Numbered from the stretch's first letter, positions 34,891 to 46,579 are shown. The stretch is 64,000 nucleotides of DNA from Heligmosomoides polygyrus polygyrus (GCA_947396885.1 OX377203.1:23501253-23565252); one strand, 5' to 3'. Translations and numbers: made by a program. The notes: generated by a model not told the origin, from the sequence alone.

Positions 34891-36787
34891 TTAATATCGT
34901 TTCTGGAATAGCCGGAAGCCCCCACGGGACAGGTCCCTTACCTGTTTCGTATCTTATTTTTGTAGTATCGATTGCAATCAAAGGATTAGAGAGAAATGAT
35001 TTCGCCATACGACCACAAAATCTACATCGTAATTTTTTTTAGGCATCATAGGGTGCATGTTGTGCAATTACAGAATAATTCAAATGGCGCCCCGCATTTC
35101 ACGCGTTTTCACGCGTTCCTTCGTAGGATTGCGGGCGGATGGCGCCCCGCATTTCACGCGTTTTCACGCGTTCTGAAGATTCTCATCACTCACTTTTACC
35201 CGTTATTACGGATGCGCTGCTTCTTCAGATCAACTGTTCTTCAGTTTCTTTCGTGAGTTCATTGTGTTGCATTCGTTCTTACGTCCCAATTTCACGGTTA
35301 CCCTAGAAATCTGGGGTGTAGAGAGTGCCTGAATGTAGGTGTTCGTTGTTTTTTTCAACCGCTACTCAAATTAACCACTAACTAGTTTTTTCTCTAGTCA
35401 CTTTTCCAATTATTGCTGTTTTCCTTGAATGGTTGGTTGGTCTACTAATCTGCCCTGCCATCATCCCTCTGCACTGTTATGGTCATTTATACCTCGCGAG
35501 CAACGCGACGACGACAATTTGCTTGTGAAGTGTGAACGCGTGCTTGTTTGTAGTATGCGACCGTTGCAGCTGTTCACCCGTGCAAAGCACGAATATCGAT
35601 TTCTGCTTGTCATTATTCAATTTAATTTGTTTTCACGGGCGACTCAGTGACTAACATCGCGGACTATGAACGGATGGCAACTAACGGTGTAATGCTTTAA
35701 GCGCTTTTTTGGAAGTGTTGCTTTTTTACACGATTTTCTGCCTCGCTTTTCGCTGCGGGATTCTTTACTGGGGTTTTCTGATGGTGGTACTTTGTAAGTA
35801 AGTGGACACATTAGGTTTTGTTGAAGTTAAACAACCAGTGTGGTCCTTTATGCTCTTGCTGGGTGGTCAGTGCCATAAGTGACTGGCGCGTTTGGTCGCT
35901 GTTCTCATTCGTGGTTGATCTGGTTCCAATGGAGGGAGCATTAGCGGCCAGTGCCCACGTTTCTTTTGAACTCTACCATTCTCACGTCAAATCGGACACT
36001 TTTCTAAAAAAGTTGGATGCATTTCAATTCAGATTGGACACTCTTTTAAGCTTCAAGCTTTTGAAATCAAGCATAATATCTAACAAATCAAAACAGGATT
36101 TACCTCACTAAAACAGAGACTCCAAAACGATCTAAATAAGTGGAGGAAGGGAGGACTAAGGGGTGGGGATAGTAAGGGGGGACTAAAGGGTGGGGTAGTA
36201 AGGGAAGTGCAAGAGTGTGAGGCCAAAAATACCTGCAATTCAATCAAGGGAAGGGAAGATCCTTTTCTGAACGGACGATGATGCAGTTGGCTGCTCCAGC
36301 TTTAACATTTCTCTGACTGTTTCTTTTTTCTGTTGCTAAAACAAACACACGACCACTACACCACCTCAGCTTCTTTCTAAAGTATTGTCGATTATGAAGC
36401 ACTAGCGTTCGACACTGTCGCCCGAAATTTAGCCCTTTCCACTTGGTATTTTCGTAATACGCGGCCGCTTCCACTTGGTAGGCCGTTTCCACTTGGTACT
36501 TTCGTAATACGCTCGTTCGTACGAATGTCATACTGCTCTCTCTGTTAAGTGCTTCTTCTGATGTCTTCTGATTTATGTCTCTGCGAAACTCAACGATTTC
36601 CGCTCAACTCGACTGAATTATAAAAGTGAATCGGAATCTGCTGCCATTGTAATCCGACGTTCGTTTGACGCGTGAGCGGTCCTTTAAACCTTCGTCCTTT
36701 AAACTTTTCTTGCATTGCTTCATTTAATGCATTGACTAAATTGGTTGCCGTTCAGTAGGAAATTGTGCTAATCGCACACAGAGGTAT

Positions 36788-36846
36788 CACACCTATGTGT
36801 TATACTTCGGCGACGCTTTGTCACCGAAGTATAACATATAGGTGTG
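36788..36846. repeat. 59-bp hairpin with 23-bp arms
   Basis: CACACCTATGTGTTATACTT followed by CGG pairs with CCGAAGTATAACATATAGGTGTG with one mismatch around a 13-nt loop. The TGTTATACT stretch also opens the Harbinger-type MITEs at 14.6 and 27.1 kb, but homology is too short to assign a family. Confidence 0.8.
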
Positions 36847-38751
36847 CAGTGTGAAGCAGTGGTCAGCGCCAGTGCAACAATATCGCGCCCCAGTCCACCA
36901 AAGCCTAAGACCTCGATAACCCCACGTTCAAATACCCGCGTTTTTTTGAATGTTCAAGCAACCACGTTCAAACGCGTTGAACGTCGTTTGAACGCGGTTG
37001 TTTGAACGGCTTTCAAACGCGTTTCGGCGGGAAGGGACCGCGGCCGTTTCCGCTTCGTAACGAAGATTTCGTAATACGTTCGTCCCTACGAATACGACCA
37101 GAACGATGGAACTGAAATCGGGATCCGTCGACCTGTTCTCCCACACAGTTCTGTACGAGCCTATGTGGTTCGAGAAGACGGCATTCTTGCGCATCCATAC
37201 TAGTCGAACTCGCTCTCGTCCTTGTCGTTGTTTTACTTCGTTTTAGACCATATGTTTGTCCCACTCGATTTGAGCTGTATATTGTTCTTCATGAGGGACC
37301 CATCACGGCTGTAACTTCACTTCGTCAGACTGCTTTTTGCGTTTGGAATGTGCTCTTTATCTGACTTCATTCGCGCTTGTTACCATATTTTCTTCAACGC
37401 CGTTCTACGCATGGAGTAGGCCGAACTATGGTGCGATTGCTCCCAAATCTCAGTAAAAGGACGTGGCGCGATAATGGTTGAGGAGGGTACAGCCCGTGTT
37501 AGGCTTAGTTATTTTCGATAAACAGCATAAAATAGGACAGAATATTCTGCATTCCTAGCGAAGGCCCAGCCCCTCACTAGGATCGTGCTGGAATAGTGAA
37601 TTCTAACAAGAAATAGGTAAGAAAGATCGTCATAAGAGCGCGCACCCCCAACCCAACCCTTATTGCGCGAAGGCCGTTGCTTTTTTGCTGGAATCGACAC
37701 AGAAACAATCTAACAGTGGGAGAGTGCCACCCTGTATCTCTTCATAATAAAGTACGGTAAACATTGTTTAAAAAGGAAGCCCAGAATCGCGCGTTCGTTT
37801 GCTCCGAACAAGAAGGCGTATGTTGTTCCCAATGAATAGGGGTCAACTAGTTAATAGTGGCGACAGGCAACTCCATGCAGTGACGCCTGTTTTCGAGCTC
37901 GCTCATAAAGCGCCTGTCGAGATGGGAGGCGCGGTCCAGAAACGCAGCCTAGAGGCTCATGTAATGTGACAGCAACTGGTCTCGGGCGAATTTCATTTGG
38001 GCATAGTAATGGGCACACTCTGTTCCTCCCGATTAGGACAGAAGAAAAGACTGCTCAGCTTTCCAGAACTTTCTCTATCGAATTTCTCTGAACATATCGC
38101 ATTTAACCTGCCCTTTCTCCCTTCTATTTACTAACCATCTTAATCATGTTATCCTTTTAGATGATGATCCTCTTACGATAAACCCCGCCCCTGATTTGAA
38201 CCCAACAGGCCATTCGTTAGCCTTTTAGCTCTTCATCATTGTTTCGGTATTCTTTCGTTATTTCGCACGCAAGAAATGGAAGGTGGCCCAATCTCACTGT
38301 GAAAGCCTCGGCATTTCAGCAAAAAGGTGGCACTGTGTGAACAAAAATTTCTCTAGAAAGTCGATCTGTTTCTTTTTGGCGTGTTAGTGGCTCTTTATGA
38401 GGTGGTCCAACTACCAGAGCGTCCAACATTCTTATTTTGTGGAACCATAGCGGCATCAAGTGATGACTAATGACCTTCTACAATGCGGATGCCACTAGGG
38501 TTAGCATACCTGTTTCTTATCTTATTTTTGGAGTGTCGATTGCAATCAAGGGATTAGCGTTGTGGTGCAAAACTCGCAACAACCGATGCAAGCTAAAAGT
38601 CATAAAGATGTCGGTTTCTCTGCTCCACCGCGACTGTTCATTCATCGTATTATGCCGTCTCTTTTGCTATTATTCACGCGTTTGAGCACACCCAATTAAA
38701 TAACATAAGAACAACTACGCAAGGCTCAGAGCACCTAAAACTCGGCATAAG

Positions 38752-38902
38752 TAATAAGGGGGGATAAAGGGGTGGGCGTGGAATAGTAGGGGGATAAAGG
38801 GTGGCGGGAATAGTAAGGGGGATAAGGGGGGGGGTAGTAAAGGGGGATAAAGGGGTGGGGGGGGTAGTAAGGGGGACTAAGGGGGAATAGTACGGGGGAT
38901 AG
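38752..38902 (+). repeat. G-run minisatellite, G-quadruplex-capable
   Basis: Degenerate units of about 25-30 bp of the form GTAGTAAGGGGGATAAAGGG with GTGGG give more than ten runs of four or more G on the plus strand within 150 bp. A shorter relative (GACTAAGGGGTGGGGATAGTA) is at 36130-36205 in the same orientation. It lies upstream of the transposase gene at 39.4 kb. Confidence 0.85.
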
Positions 38903-39400
38903 CACTCATCATTCATACTTATTCCTACACTAAAATGGCCACTCCTGAGTTTCTAACATTCTCAAAGAGAAATGCGCTCAATTCCCCGATTTATTGTCAT
39001 TTTGAAGACCTCCCGCGCATGAATTGCTTGGGTTTGGAATGAGCTCGGTTTCTCGGAAAAAATGTTCTGTTTCATGTGGAAGCCGCACGAAATGTTCCAT
39101 TCCCGCCATTATGCCCACTACCCTAGGAGGCGATTTTTCGGAAGAGATAGGCATGAGAGAATCGAATTTTGATCCATCATCTAAATATGTTCGTTCCGTT
39201 TCTATCGCTTGTTTCATTCCTTTCGTTCGCATCGTTCGTCTCGTTCGCTACGTTCGTTTCGTTAGCTGTTATTTGCCAAAAAAAAAACGAAATAGAGAAA
39301 ACGAAACACGAATTCGAACAAAACGCAACAAACGCAGAAACACATAAAAACAAAAATAATGAAATGCAGCGCAATACAAAAACAAAGTGAATTATTGTAG

Positions 39401-42282
39401 AGGACGATGTGGAGGACATTGTGGAAGTGGGAAACGGCAACATCGGAGCTCAGGAAATTAGAGATGTATCTGAAGGGGACAATGTCATCCTAGAAGGCAA
39501 TCAAGCAGTGGTGAAAGCTGCTGTAGCTGCTGAATACGATAACCCTTTTCGGAGCTTCAGCTGGGTGAAGTTGAAGAAGGTGGGTTGGATCGCCGACAAC
39601 TACTGGCGGGGAAATGAACTGAAGAGCATCTTGACGTTCGCTAACACGGGTTGCTCATGTGACGCACGATTCACTTTGGAGGACTTGAAGCTCATAGAAG
39701 AGCACGTATGTGGAGAGATGCAGTTTCAACGCACAGTACTTTGCGCATGTGGATCATATCTGCAGAGCTCTACTGATCTATACAAGGTCGACGGTTGTCC
39801 CCTTTTCATGTGGGTCTTTGGACGTAGTTATAGGTAGATGAGGTTGGTGTTGGAAGATTGGGATTCGAAGGCAGGCACTTCGTTTTTGCAGGATCCCTCC
39901 GAGAGCGAGCATACGTGACAAAAGAATAGTAGTAGAGACGGCGAACTGCAGTTGACATACATTCTTCTCGTCAACATGGATGTAAGTAAAGTAATGAGCT
40001 ACTCCCACTCTCTGGAACATCTTTTATTCAGAGTCATTCATTTAGGAACTGATCGCGGCGTATCGTAGCTGGTCCCGCCAAAGGTTCACTAAGAATAGGA
40101 GAGATTGTAGGGACTACCAGTTATTCCGTTCAAGCATTGAGACTAGTGAAGAATTCAAGGCGCGAACAATTAACGTGCAACTCCTCTCTGCGGATGGGTT
40201 CTGCTTCAAAGGCCATCAACGGTATTCATCACCCCCTATAATTGCTGCCATTCACGATTGTTAACGTGTAGCTGTCTGTTTAGTGGCATCTCCTGGATTA
40301 TTTCCTGCAAGGTAATGGACCTACCGAAGGTGAAGCGAAGGAAATCGCATAATACCCTTCTCGCGGCTCTAGTATTGGGTGGCACATTTCCACGTAAGGA
40401 GGCACTGCATTTGGCGTTAAGCGGTGGGTTCTCAATTCGAAACAGACATCGAGATGACAGGCTGACGTGTTAGCTTTTAGGACTGAAAACTTTGTTGTCG
40501 AACACTTTTGCGATAAGGCATGGTGGCAGTCTCTGGAATGTGCGTGTACTGTTGAAGGCCGCTGTCATGGATCAGGAGGTGAAGAGAAATTAATGCTAAT
40601 CGCCAAGGGTGCTCGCCGGCGTCTATATTTGTAGGCCATAGCTAAATGCTTTCGAATCAAAGGAGCAAACGGCTACAACAGATGCTACAAATGCTTCCAT
40701 CCTGGTGTTTATAATCGTGTTTCAAGACGAATGACCTGGCCGCAAGGACGTTTTCCTTTAAGAGGAGCAGAAGACTGCATCAGGCATAGCAACGAAGGGA
40801 CACATGGATTTCATGGTAGCCTGCAAGACGCTAATATTTAGGAAGGTCTTCGAAGCTTCTGGACCTGGGGATTCTTTTTAGGACGTTCACCATTTTCTGC
40901 GCTCATTCCAGTGTCGGAAAATGTTATCGACTACTTGCATTGCTTCCAAGAGGGAGTGCTGAAGATGTTCTTGCAAGGTTGTTGTGGTGTGTTTCATAGA
41001 TGTATGTGCGTGGTTCTCCTTTGCGCTCGGTTGAAGTTTCACTTTGAAGACTGCCTCAAGCCCCTATCTCCCTTTCGTGTGAGCAACAGTTACAGGGCAC
41101 AGTTGGAAGAGATGGCTACAAAGGCACGTTTACCCACATACGTCAAGAATTTTCTACGATCCCCTTCTGATGTGAAGAAGCTATCAGGGTCAGAGATAGA
41201 GATGGTTCGTTCCTTATCGCTTCCCTTTCGGTGTCGGGTTTGCCAATCGCTCTACTTCAGCTTGGAATGGCTATTGCCCCAGTTGCGGTTGCTGAGAACT
41301 TGATAGCATGCAAGAAGCACGCCGCTGCTGTACTGCAGTCGATCATCGTTGCAAACGTCTTGCAAGATTGTCACGTAGGTCTCTACCATATACCCAGTTT
41401 ATGATTAGCGTATAATAGTAACTAGTTATAGATGACGAAACGATTAACGCGTGTTGTTGAAAGATCACTGAAATTCTGCAGTCGCCTATTTGATGACGCT
41501 TTCGGTGCTGATTACGCAACCTTTAAAAAACATGGAGCCATCAACTTTCACGGAAGCTAACCTAGGAAACATTAACACAAACTAAGCCTTTGATAACGCT
41601 AACGGTAACCCATCTGCAGGTGTGGTTTGACCACGCAGCGGAAGACATTGTTTTCCGTGGAAACCCGGCTGAGTTCTCAGCTTCACTGTTCGAATCTGAC
41701 TATAGGCGGTCGATGGATGATGGCGAGCCAACAGTCAGAAACTTCATAGAGTATCGAGACGAATTCCCCTTCAACGTTCTAAGAGAATGCGGTTGCAACG
41801 AATTCTTGTAGGTTTGAGCCGTATAGTCGTCACAGCTGCCACGAACTCAATCGCGTTCCTTTTAGCACTCGACTCGTATATCGTGGACGGAGTTACTCTT
41901 CCGCTCTAAGAAGATGTTCTAAGACACGCAGCAGAGCGAACTAGCGGTGCATGTCGGAGGAAAACAAAGACCGGCACATTGTCTTTTGTTCGGAAAGCAC
42001 GATAGTGAGGTTTTCGTAGCTCTGCAGCTGCATAGTGTCACATGTCCTTTCAAGCCTTACATAGAACTATTGCGTTCGCTCAAATTCTATGACTATGCCA
42101 AAGCTACCGTTTGGTGTTCTCGGATCAACACTTTCTTCTCTAAGCTTTCGCACACCAGCTCGATTTCCACGCTGCCCGTGGTTTTTCCTGTGTCATGCAT
42201 TCGCGGCAGAGCGGTTCTATTGAAGTTCAGTAGCGAGAGTGAATACATAATGTTGTTGAATAACACCGGAAACCCCGAATAG
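39401..42282 (+). CDS. EnSpm/CACTA-like transposase gene, at least 10 exons, frame apparently open
   Basis: Exons read by eye: 39401-39813, 40046-40221, 40284-40423, 40481-40578, 40635-40815, 40882-40977, 41050-41204, 41261-41374, 41620-~41807 and ~41932-42282. The eight introns between the first nine exons are GT-AG, 56-245 bp, and phase-consistent. The product has marks of metazoan EnSpm-type transposases: LLSADGFCFKG, then VMDLPKVKRRK; a Cys-rich AKCFRIKGANGYNRCYKC with FHPGV; SPFSALIP..VIDYLHCFQEGVLK; and GNPAEFSASLFES. Such enzymes cut and move element DNA in the nucleus. An acceptor before 39401 (ATTGTAG) implies missing 5' exon(s), and the ~41.8-41.93 kb junction is unresolved. AATAAA lies at about 42341. 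Family call is from motif memory, not a search; a host-domesticated gene is possible. Confidence 0.6.
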
Positions 42283-42482
42283 CATGGTCAGGGTGCTTGT
42301 AGTTTGCTTCGGTTGCACACATGTTTTGACCTTCCACTAAAATAAATCTTTTAACGACCATGACACATCAACACCAAAACATTATGTGGTGTTTGGATCA
42401 CTAATTACCTGATTACTTCAACCTCGCGCCGGTTTCCGTGACTTGTCACGCACGCCAACATTTTGAACTTGAATTTATCAGA

Positions 42483-43908
42483 ATGTCTTCTGCTGGTAAC
42501 CCGAATGAGAGCAGCGGTGCAGACTGCAGGACTCCGGTAATCAGCTCTCAGGATTCGATGTCTTCTCAAGGTTCTTCATCAGTAGGACTAGGTTCTTCGT
42601 CGCAAGGACCGGATGGCGTCGTGGAGCAACTGTAAATTTTGTTCTCTCATAATGTAGTCAGCTTCGTCTCTAGCAGCCCACTTCTGTTGCATTCACCTAG
42701 GCGTATCGAGGATCCGCTGGTTAGAAAGCTGGTAGGGATGCAGAAAAGAAGCAGGATGACCGACGAGGAAATATTGGTAGTTCTCTCATAAAGCTTTGGT
42801 TTCGGCTCCTTCACGGCAACTGCATCTGAGCACTTCTCCCTACAGAATGCGGTTAAGAACGACGTCTTCCCCACGGACCTGTCCAGCCTTGTCGATGACG
42901 TCATTTCTGCGCAGAATGCTGAGGAGCTAAAGCGCCGATCGAGCCACTTAAAGTTGGCCATAACAGTTAGTCTTCCATAATACGACCGAACCATCTCTGC
43001 TTAGTGTAATCGGCTCCTCTGCTCAGCTTCGACTCCTTCGAGACCGAGTGAAGACCGTGGAGACTGCTCTGTCGGTGGTGAAGAAAAAAGTCTACCAGAA
43101 AATCCGCGACGAGACTTTAACGGCGTCGAAGGACTTCGAAGCACTGGATGTGCCTTCCGGAGTCTTCACGATCCCATCTTCGTCATACGGCCCTGGTGAG
43201 CTTTCGAAGTCCTATATGCCCAGTTTCCCTTGTTATTTTCTTCTCCACACTTAGCATGAGTCTTTGAAGGAGGTGACCTCTCTGCCCTCTACACTCGGCT
43301 CCAGCGCACATCTCGGGTGCCCTCGTCGACGTCGGAATACGTCAATTTCTTCAACAAGTTCATCCACCACGTCGTGTCGGAGGTTGGTGTTAGAAGCCCG
43401 TATGCGTCAGCCATCTCAGCTTAAGGTGTATCCACATAAGCATCTAAAATTTTAGATGTATTCTCGTGACGTGTGGCCCCGACTTACGACGCGCACCAGA
43501 AAAAGAAAAAACCAGTACGTCGACTTCGAATCCGAACTGGTCATAAGTGAGTAGTGACATTGCCCGAACACATGTTTCTACAACGAAGTCATCACCTTTT
43601 AGATTTCGTGAAGGCTATGTACGAGAAGGCTAATAAGGAGGTCCGGACGTCCTTCTACTTCGACGTATTCCATACGATAACTGTGGCGCTGTACGTAATA
43701 AATTGAATACTTACAATCCACATTTCTACACAACAAAAACAGTTGTTTCAGCACAAACTTCCGCCGGAACATGAAAAGTCAGGAAGCAGCGGAGCAGTCC
43801 ACCAACTATGCTGCCATCGACAATGACAATTCCGTCACGACCCTTCTCGCAGAGCACCGACGGCGGACTGGAAGGGTCGCAGCGGAGTGTGGACTCGGTG
43901 GAGAGTGA
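42483..43908 (+). CDS. Intact 8-exon gene, unknown protein of ~332 aa
   Basis: Exons: 42483-42631, 42674-42776, 42846-42965, 43027-43195, 43261-43382, 43456-43546, 43603-43690, 43752-43908. The coding sum is 999 nt, all seven phases match, and introns are 42-73 bp with GT starts and mostly TTTCAG/TTTTAG-like ends (the one ending at 43260, CATGAG, is weak). The product starts with a Ser/Gly-rich tail (MSSAGNPNESSGADC), then a charged helical region (DRVKTVETALSVVKKKVYQ), then a basic stretch RLTTRTRKRKN and NFVKAMYEKANKEVRTSFYF. I recognise no domain; it may bind DNA. It starts 200 bp after the transposase stop, same strand. In the last exon another frame (to TGA at 43949) looks more protein-like, so the C-terminus is uncertain. 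AATAAA is near 44075. Confidence 0.65.
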
Positions 43909-43909
43909 T

Positions 43910-44490
43910 GCCAGTACGGCGCTGAGCTTCTTCGACTACAGGCAGGAATGAAGCCGCACGACAACTTCTACATTGCCACTTCTTGGTTTTACGATATCAT
44001 GTTCGATCTCTGTTGTGCATTATATGCACTTCAAAACACGTTTTTATACTGTCAGTTGTAGAATAGTTTATGAAATAAACTTTATGGAAGCCACGCGCAT
44101 CTTAAAAATATACAGAAACGACAACACATTTAATTTCAATGTCGCAAGTAACAACTCACATCAACCGAGACATAAATCGTAAAAGGAATAAAAATACAAA
44201 TATACGCAAAAGCTACGTGGCATGCAACTAGGTGTGATATCTACATGCAACTAGGCCCGTGCTTCCAATCTACTCGTAAGGCGCAGAATACTTCACGTTT
44301 GATTGTCCTTAGGCACCCCGCTTGCCGTTGAATAGTGGTAACATGTGGTTTGAAGCTGGGAGCCCAGAAGCGCTGAGCACACTACGTGATTGAGATTAGG
44401 TTCTGTACGCCTTGTTCAAAGATATTTAGTTCATTTTCTTAACAGTTTGAGAGTCTATGTCCCTAAAGATATTGAGGCAGTACTCATCAT
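43910..44490. other. 3' flank of the unknown gene; no further gene seen
   Basis: Contains likely polyadenylation signals (AATAAA near 44075 and 44185) and AT-rich sequence. The plus frame at 43973-44182 lacks features. It ends at the Penelope-like relic. Confidence 0.5.
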
Positions 44491-44499
44491 CTCTCCCAT

Positions 44500-45340
44500 A
44501 TTAAACCTTTTCCGCCCATTTAAACATGTTTATTTTGACGCCCAGCTTTGTTTTTAGGGGATGTGCACACCTGAAGTGGATAATTATATTTTTATTACTG
44601 GGTTTACGGAACCACTTCGTTCTATAGAAACCCCTCTTTAGTTGGACCTGAAAATTCAGGAAAGGTAGCCAGTCCTCACTCGGCTTCTCTCGAGTGAACT
44701 GTATACTGGGAGCTTGTTTGTTCAGGCTTTCAGAGCAAGCGTCCATTTCTTTCTGTGTTAACAAACGACGAAACAGTCGTCTATGTACCGCACGTACACG
44801 ACCGGAAGCCGCTCTAGGATAGGTTGTTCTATCCTGTTCATGAAAGCAATGGCCACCGTTGGCGCTAACCTTTGGTCCATAGCGCCCACCCAAAGATGGA
44901 GCAACCTAGGCATTGCTTTAGCAGGTCCATGATGTTTTGTACTGAGAGACCGTAAGTGTTAATATCCGTGCGGTGCTCAGTAAGGAGCTCACATATTGCT
45001 TTCGCTGCATCGTCATTTGAGACGTTAGTGTACAGGGAGGTTACGTCTGACGACTACATGACGTTATTACGTGTGCATCTAGTTTCCAGTAACTTGTCAA
45101 GAAAAATATTTGTGTTAGTAAGATGAGCGGGGATAAATTGAAGCAATTGTGAGAGAATGAGGTTAAGGAACCAAGAAATCCTATCGGTGGGACCCCCTGT
45201 GTTACTGATTATGGGATGAACTTTGAAATCGGAAGGATTGTTGGACGAAAGACAAGGGGAAAGTTTATGGGTCTTGACAAGTGTATAAAGAACCGGACAG
45301 ACGGGTAGGTCGCACCTAAGGCGAGCAGCGACCGTCTTAG
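44500..45340 (-). pseudogene. Penelope-like element reverse transcriptase fragment
   Basis: On the minus strand: VHPIISNTGGPTDRISWFLN (about 45215), SSDVTSLYTNVSND, then MDQRLAPTVAIAFMNRI, the catalytic YIDD (44776-44787) and, after a stop and frameshift, QKEMDACSESLNKQAPSIQF, DWLPFLNFQV and TKWFRKPSNKNI. Order and motifs fit Penelope-like retroelements, which use a telomerase-related reverse transcriptase. I see no GIY-YIG endonuclease, which in this group lies C-terminal, so the copy is truncated as well as frameshifted. Confidence 0.85.
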
Positions 45341-45349
45341 GAAGCGATG

Positions 45350-45862
45350 CGGAATGAGGCCATTTGAGTCCATACTCTGTTTAATAAAGCGTCACAGACA
45401 GGAGAGCGGAGATAGGGCGACGAGCACGAATTCCTTCAACGCTATCCATCAACGACCACGACTAAAGCATCTCAGACCGAGGAGCGGCGATCAGGCGACG
45501 AGCACACGGAGATCGGGCACCAGAGCGACGATGGCAAAAGCGCAATGGCGTTTGTGAAACCGAACTCTTCGTGGCGAGTAGAGCGAACGACGAGAATATA
45601 GTCGAAATCAGAGTAGAGACAAAGGAGGCGAAGACGGAGTGTAGAAGTGGAATGATATTTGTGGCATCATAACACTTCTTGGCGACTGGTAGAGCTGATG
45701 ATAGGAAGACAGGACGGTGTGGGAGGCGGGATACTGACGAAGGGAGAGGTGCACTGACAGTAGGATCAGAGCACAGTCCGGCGCAAAGCTGACGACGTGA
45801 ATAGAAGGTCGAACGAATAGAGATGGCGTCGAGAATATGATGGAGGACCGACAGAAAATCCA
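45350..45862. other. No clear gene; possible leader of an LTR element
   Basis: A purine-rich plus strand with GAGCGGxGATxxGGCGACGAGCAC repeated at about 45410 and 45480. A long minus frame has no domain. If the LTR/primer-site reading of 45863-46084 is right, this is the internal leader of that minus-strand element. Confidence 0.35.
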
Positions 45863-45923
45863 GCATCGGTTGTTCAGTGGTAGAACGCGGGCGGCCTGGG
45901 TTCGTTTCCTAGCCGATGCACCA
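45863..45923 (+). pseudogene. tRNA-Gly-like sequence with genomic CCA, anticodon arm deleted
   Basis: GCATCGGTTGTTCAGTGGTA opens as a tRNA-Gly; the end is GGGTTCGTTTCCTAGCCGAT then GCACCA. Acceptor ends pair (GCATCGG with CCGATGC) and the T arm is recognisable, but about 13 nt covering the anticodon is missing, so it cannot be a working tRNA. CCA is normally added after transcription in eukaryotes, so its presence implies copying from a mature tRNA. On the minus strand it is also a tRNA-Gly primer-binding site directly after LTR-like sequence (45924-46084). Confidence 0.85.
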
Positions 45924-46084
45924 AAACACTGACAAGGTTGTTCATTGGACGATTTATTGACGAAGACAAAAAAGCGTCTCATAATCTCTCTCTCGGCACT
46001 TATATAGAGAGCTAAGCCATGTAAACAAAGCATAAAATGCACAACATAAACGCATCTATGAAAGCATCTACAAACATATGCCAA
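45924..46084 (-). repeat. LTR-like fragment (copy 2) next to primer-binding site
   Basis: On the minus strand: TAGCTCTCTATATAAGTGCC (TATA-like), GAGACGCTTTTTTGTCTTCG, AATAAATCGTCCA (polyadenylation-like), a plausible CA end near TTGTCAGTGTTT, then TGGTGCATCGGC complementary to the 3' end of tRNA-Gly. This is the order U3/R/U5 then primer site. The same LTR sequence is at 34565-34672. Confidence 0.65.
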
Positions 46085-46310
46085 TGAATTAATCGATCGA
46101 CTCTGAGAAGGTTGCGGAAATGCCGCAACACTGCGGCGCCGCCGAACCAGGAAAACAAAGCTTTGCGAAAAACTTCAGTCTAGCTGCCGACGTCTTCCTA
46201 TGCGATCCATCGAACGACCACAACCAAATCGTCACGTAATACTCCATGTTCGACTTTCAATAAATCTCTGCATAGTGAATATGTCGTTTTTTTGCCACTC
46301 AAGTGGCTAT

Positions 46311-46579
46311 TGTCAAGGCGTGATCCTGCTCAGTTGTGTTGTAGTAGCTCTGTTGTATTAGTGTTTCCTAGTGCCTGAGCGCCGGTACCGTGTGACCCTG
46401 TGATCGTACGAGATCTGGCGCGTTATCGTTATCGTTATCGTAGTTATCGCGTTATCCGCCGGCTATAAAAGGCGACCGCCCTGTAGTGAAGGGCAATTTC
46501 AACTCTGCTTTGGCGACAAGTAGCCGGAAATAAAGTTCCTAACCGCGAACGTGTTCTCTGGCCACCCCAGCTGGTCGAC
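46311..46579 (+). repeat. 5' LTR of Gypsy element
   Basis: Starts TGTCAAGGCGTGATCC and ends about GCTGGTCGAC. It contains GTTATC hexamers (three in a row), a TATA box (TATAAAA, 46464-46470) and AATAAA (46529-46534). It matches the 3' LTR with few substitutions and one hexamer fewer. TGGGGGCCGAACG (46581-46593) directly follows at the primer-site position, but I could not match it to a tRNA. Confidence 0.92.

Larger units (their letters stand above)
34895..39000. other. No recognisable gene; several small repeats
   Basis: Holds a 55-bp direct duplication (35084-35172, unit ATGGCGCCCCGCATTTCACG...), TTCCACTTGGTA..TTTCGTAATACG repeats at 36437-36520 (weakly repeated near 37050-37085), and GTTTGAACGCG-type repeats at 36930-37025. 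A hairpin is at 36788-36846 and G-rich arrays at 36130-36205 and 38752-38902. Open frames carry no family motif. Confidence 0.4.

Noticed and set aside
45863..45923. Functional tRNA-Gly gene
   Set aside because: The anticodon region is missing and CCA is encoded, so it is a copied tRNA, not a gene.
45608..46084. 158-aa minus-strand protein gene
   Set aside because: The frame covers LTR, tRNA copy and leader sequence; no domain is visible.
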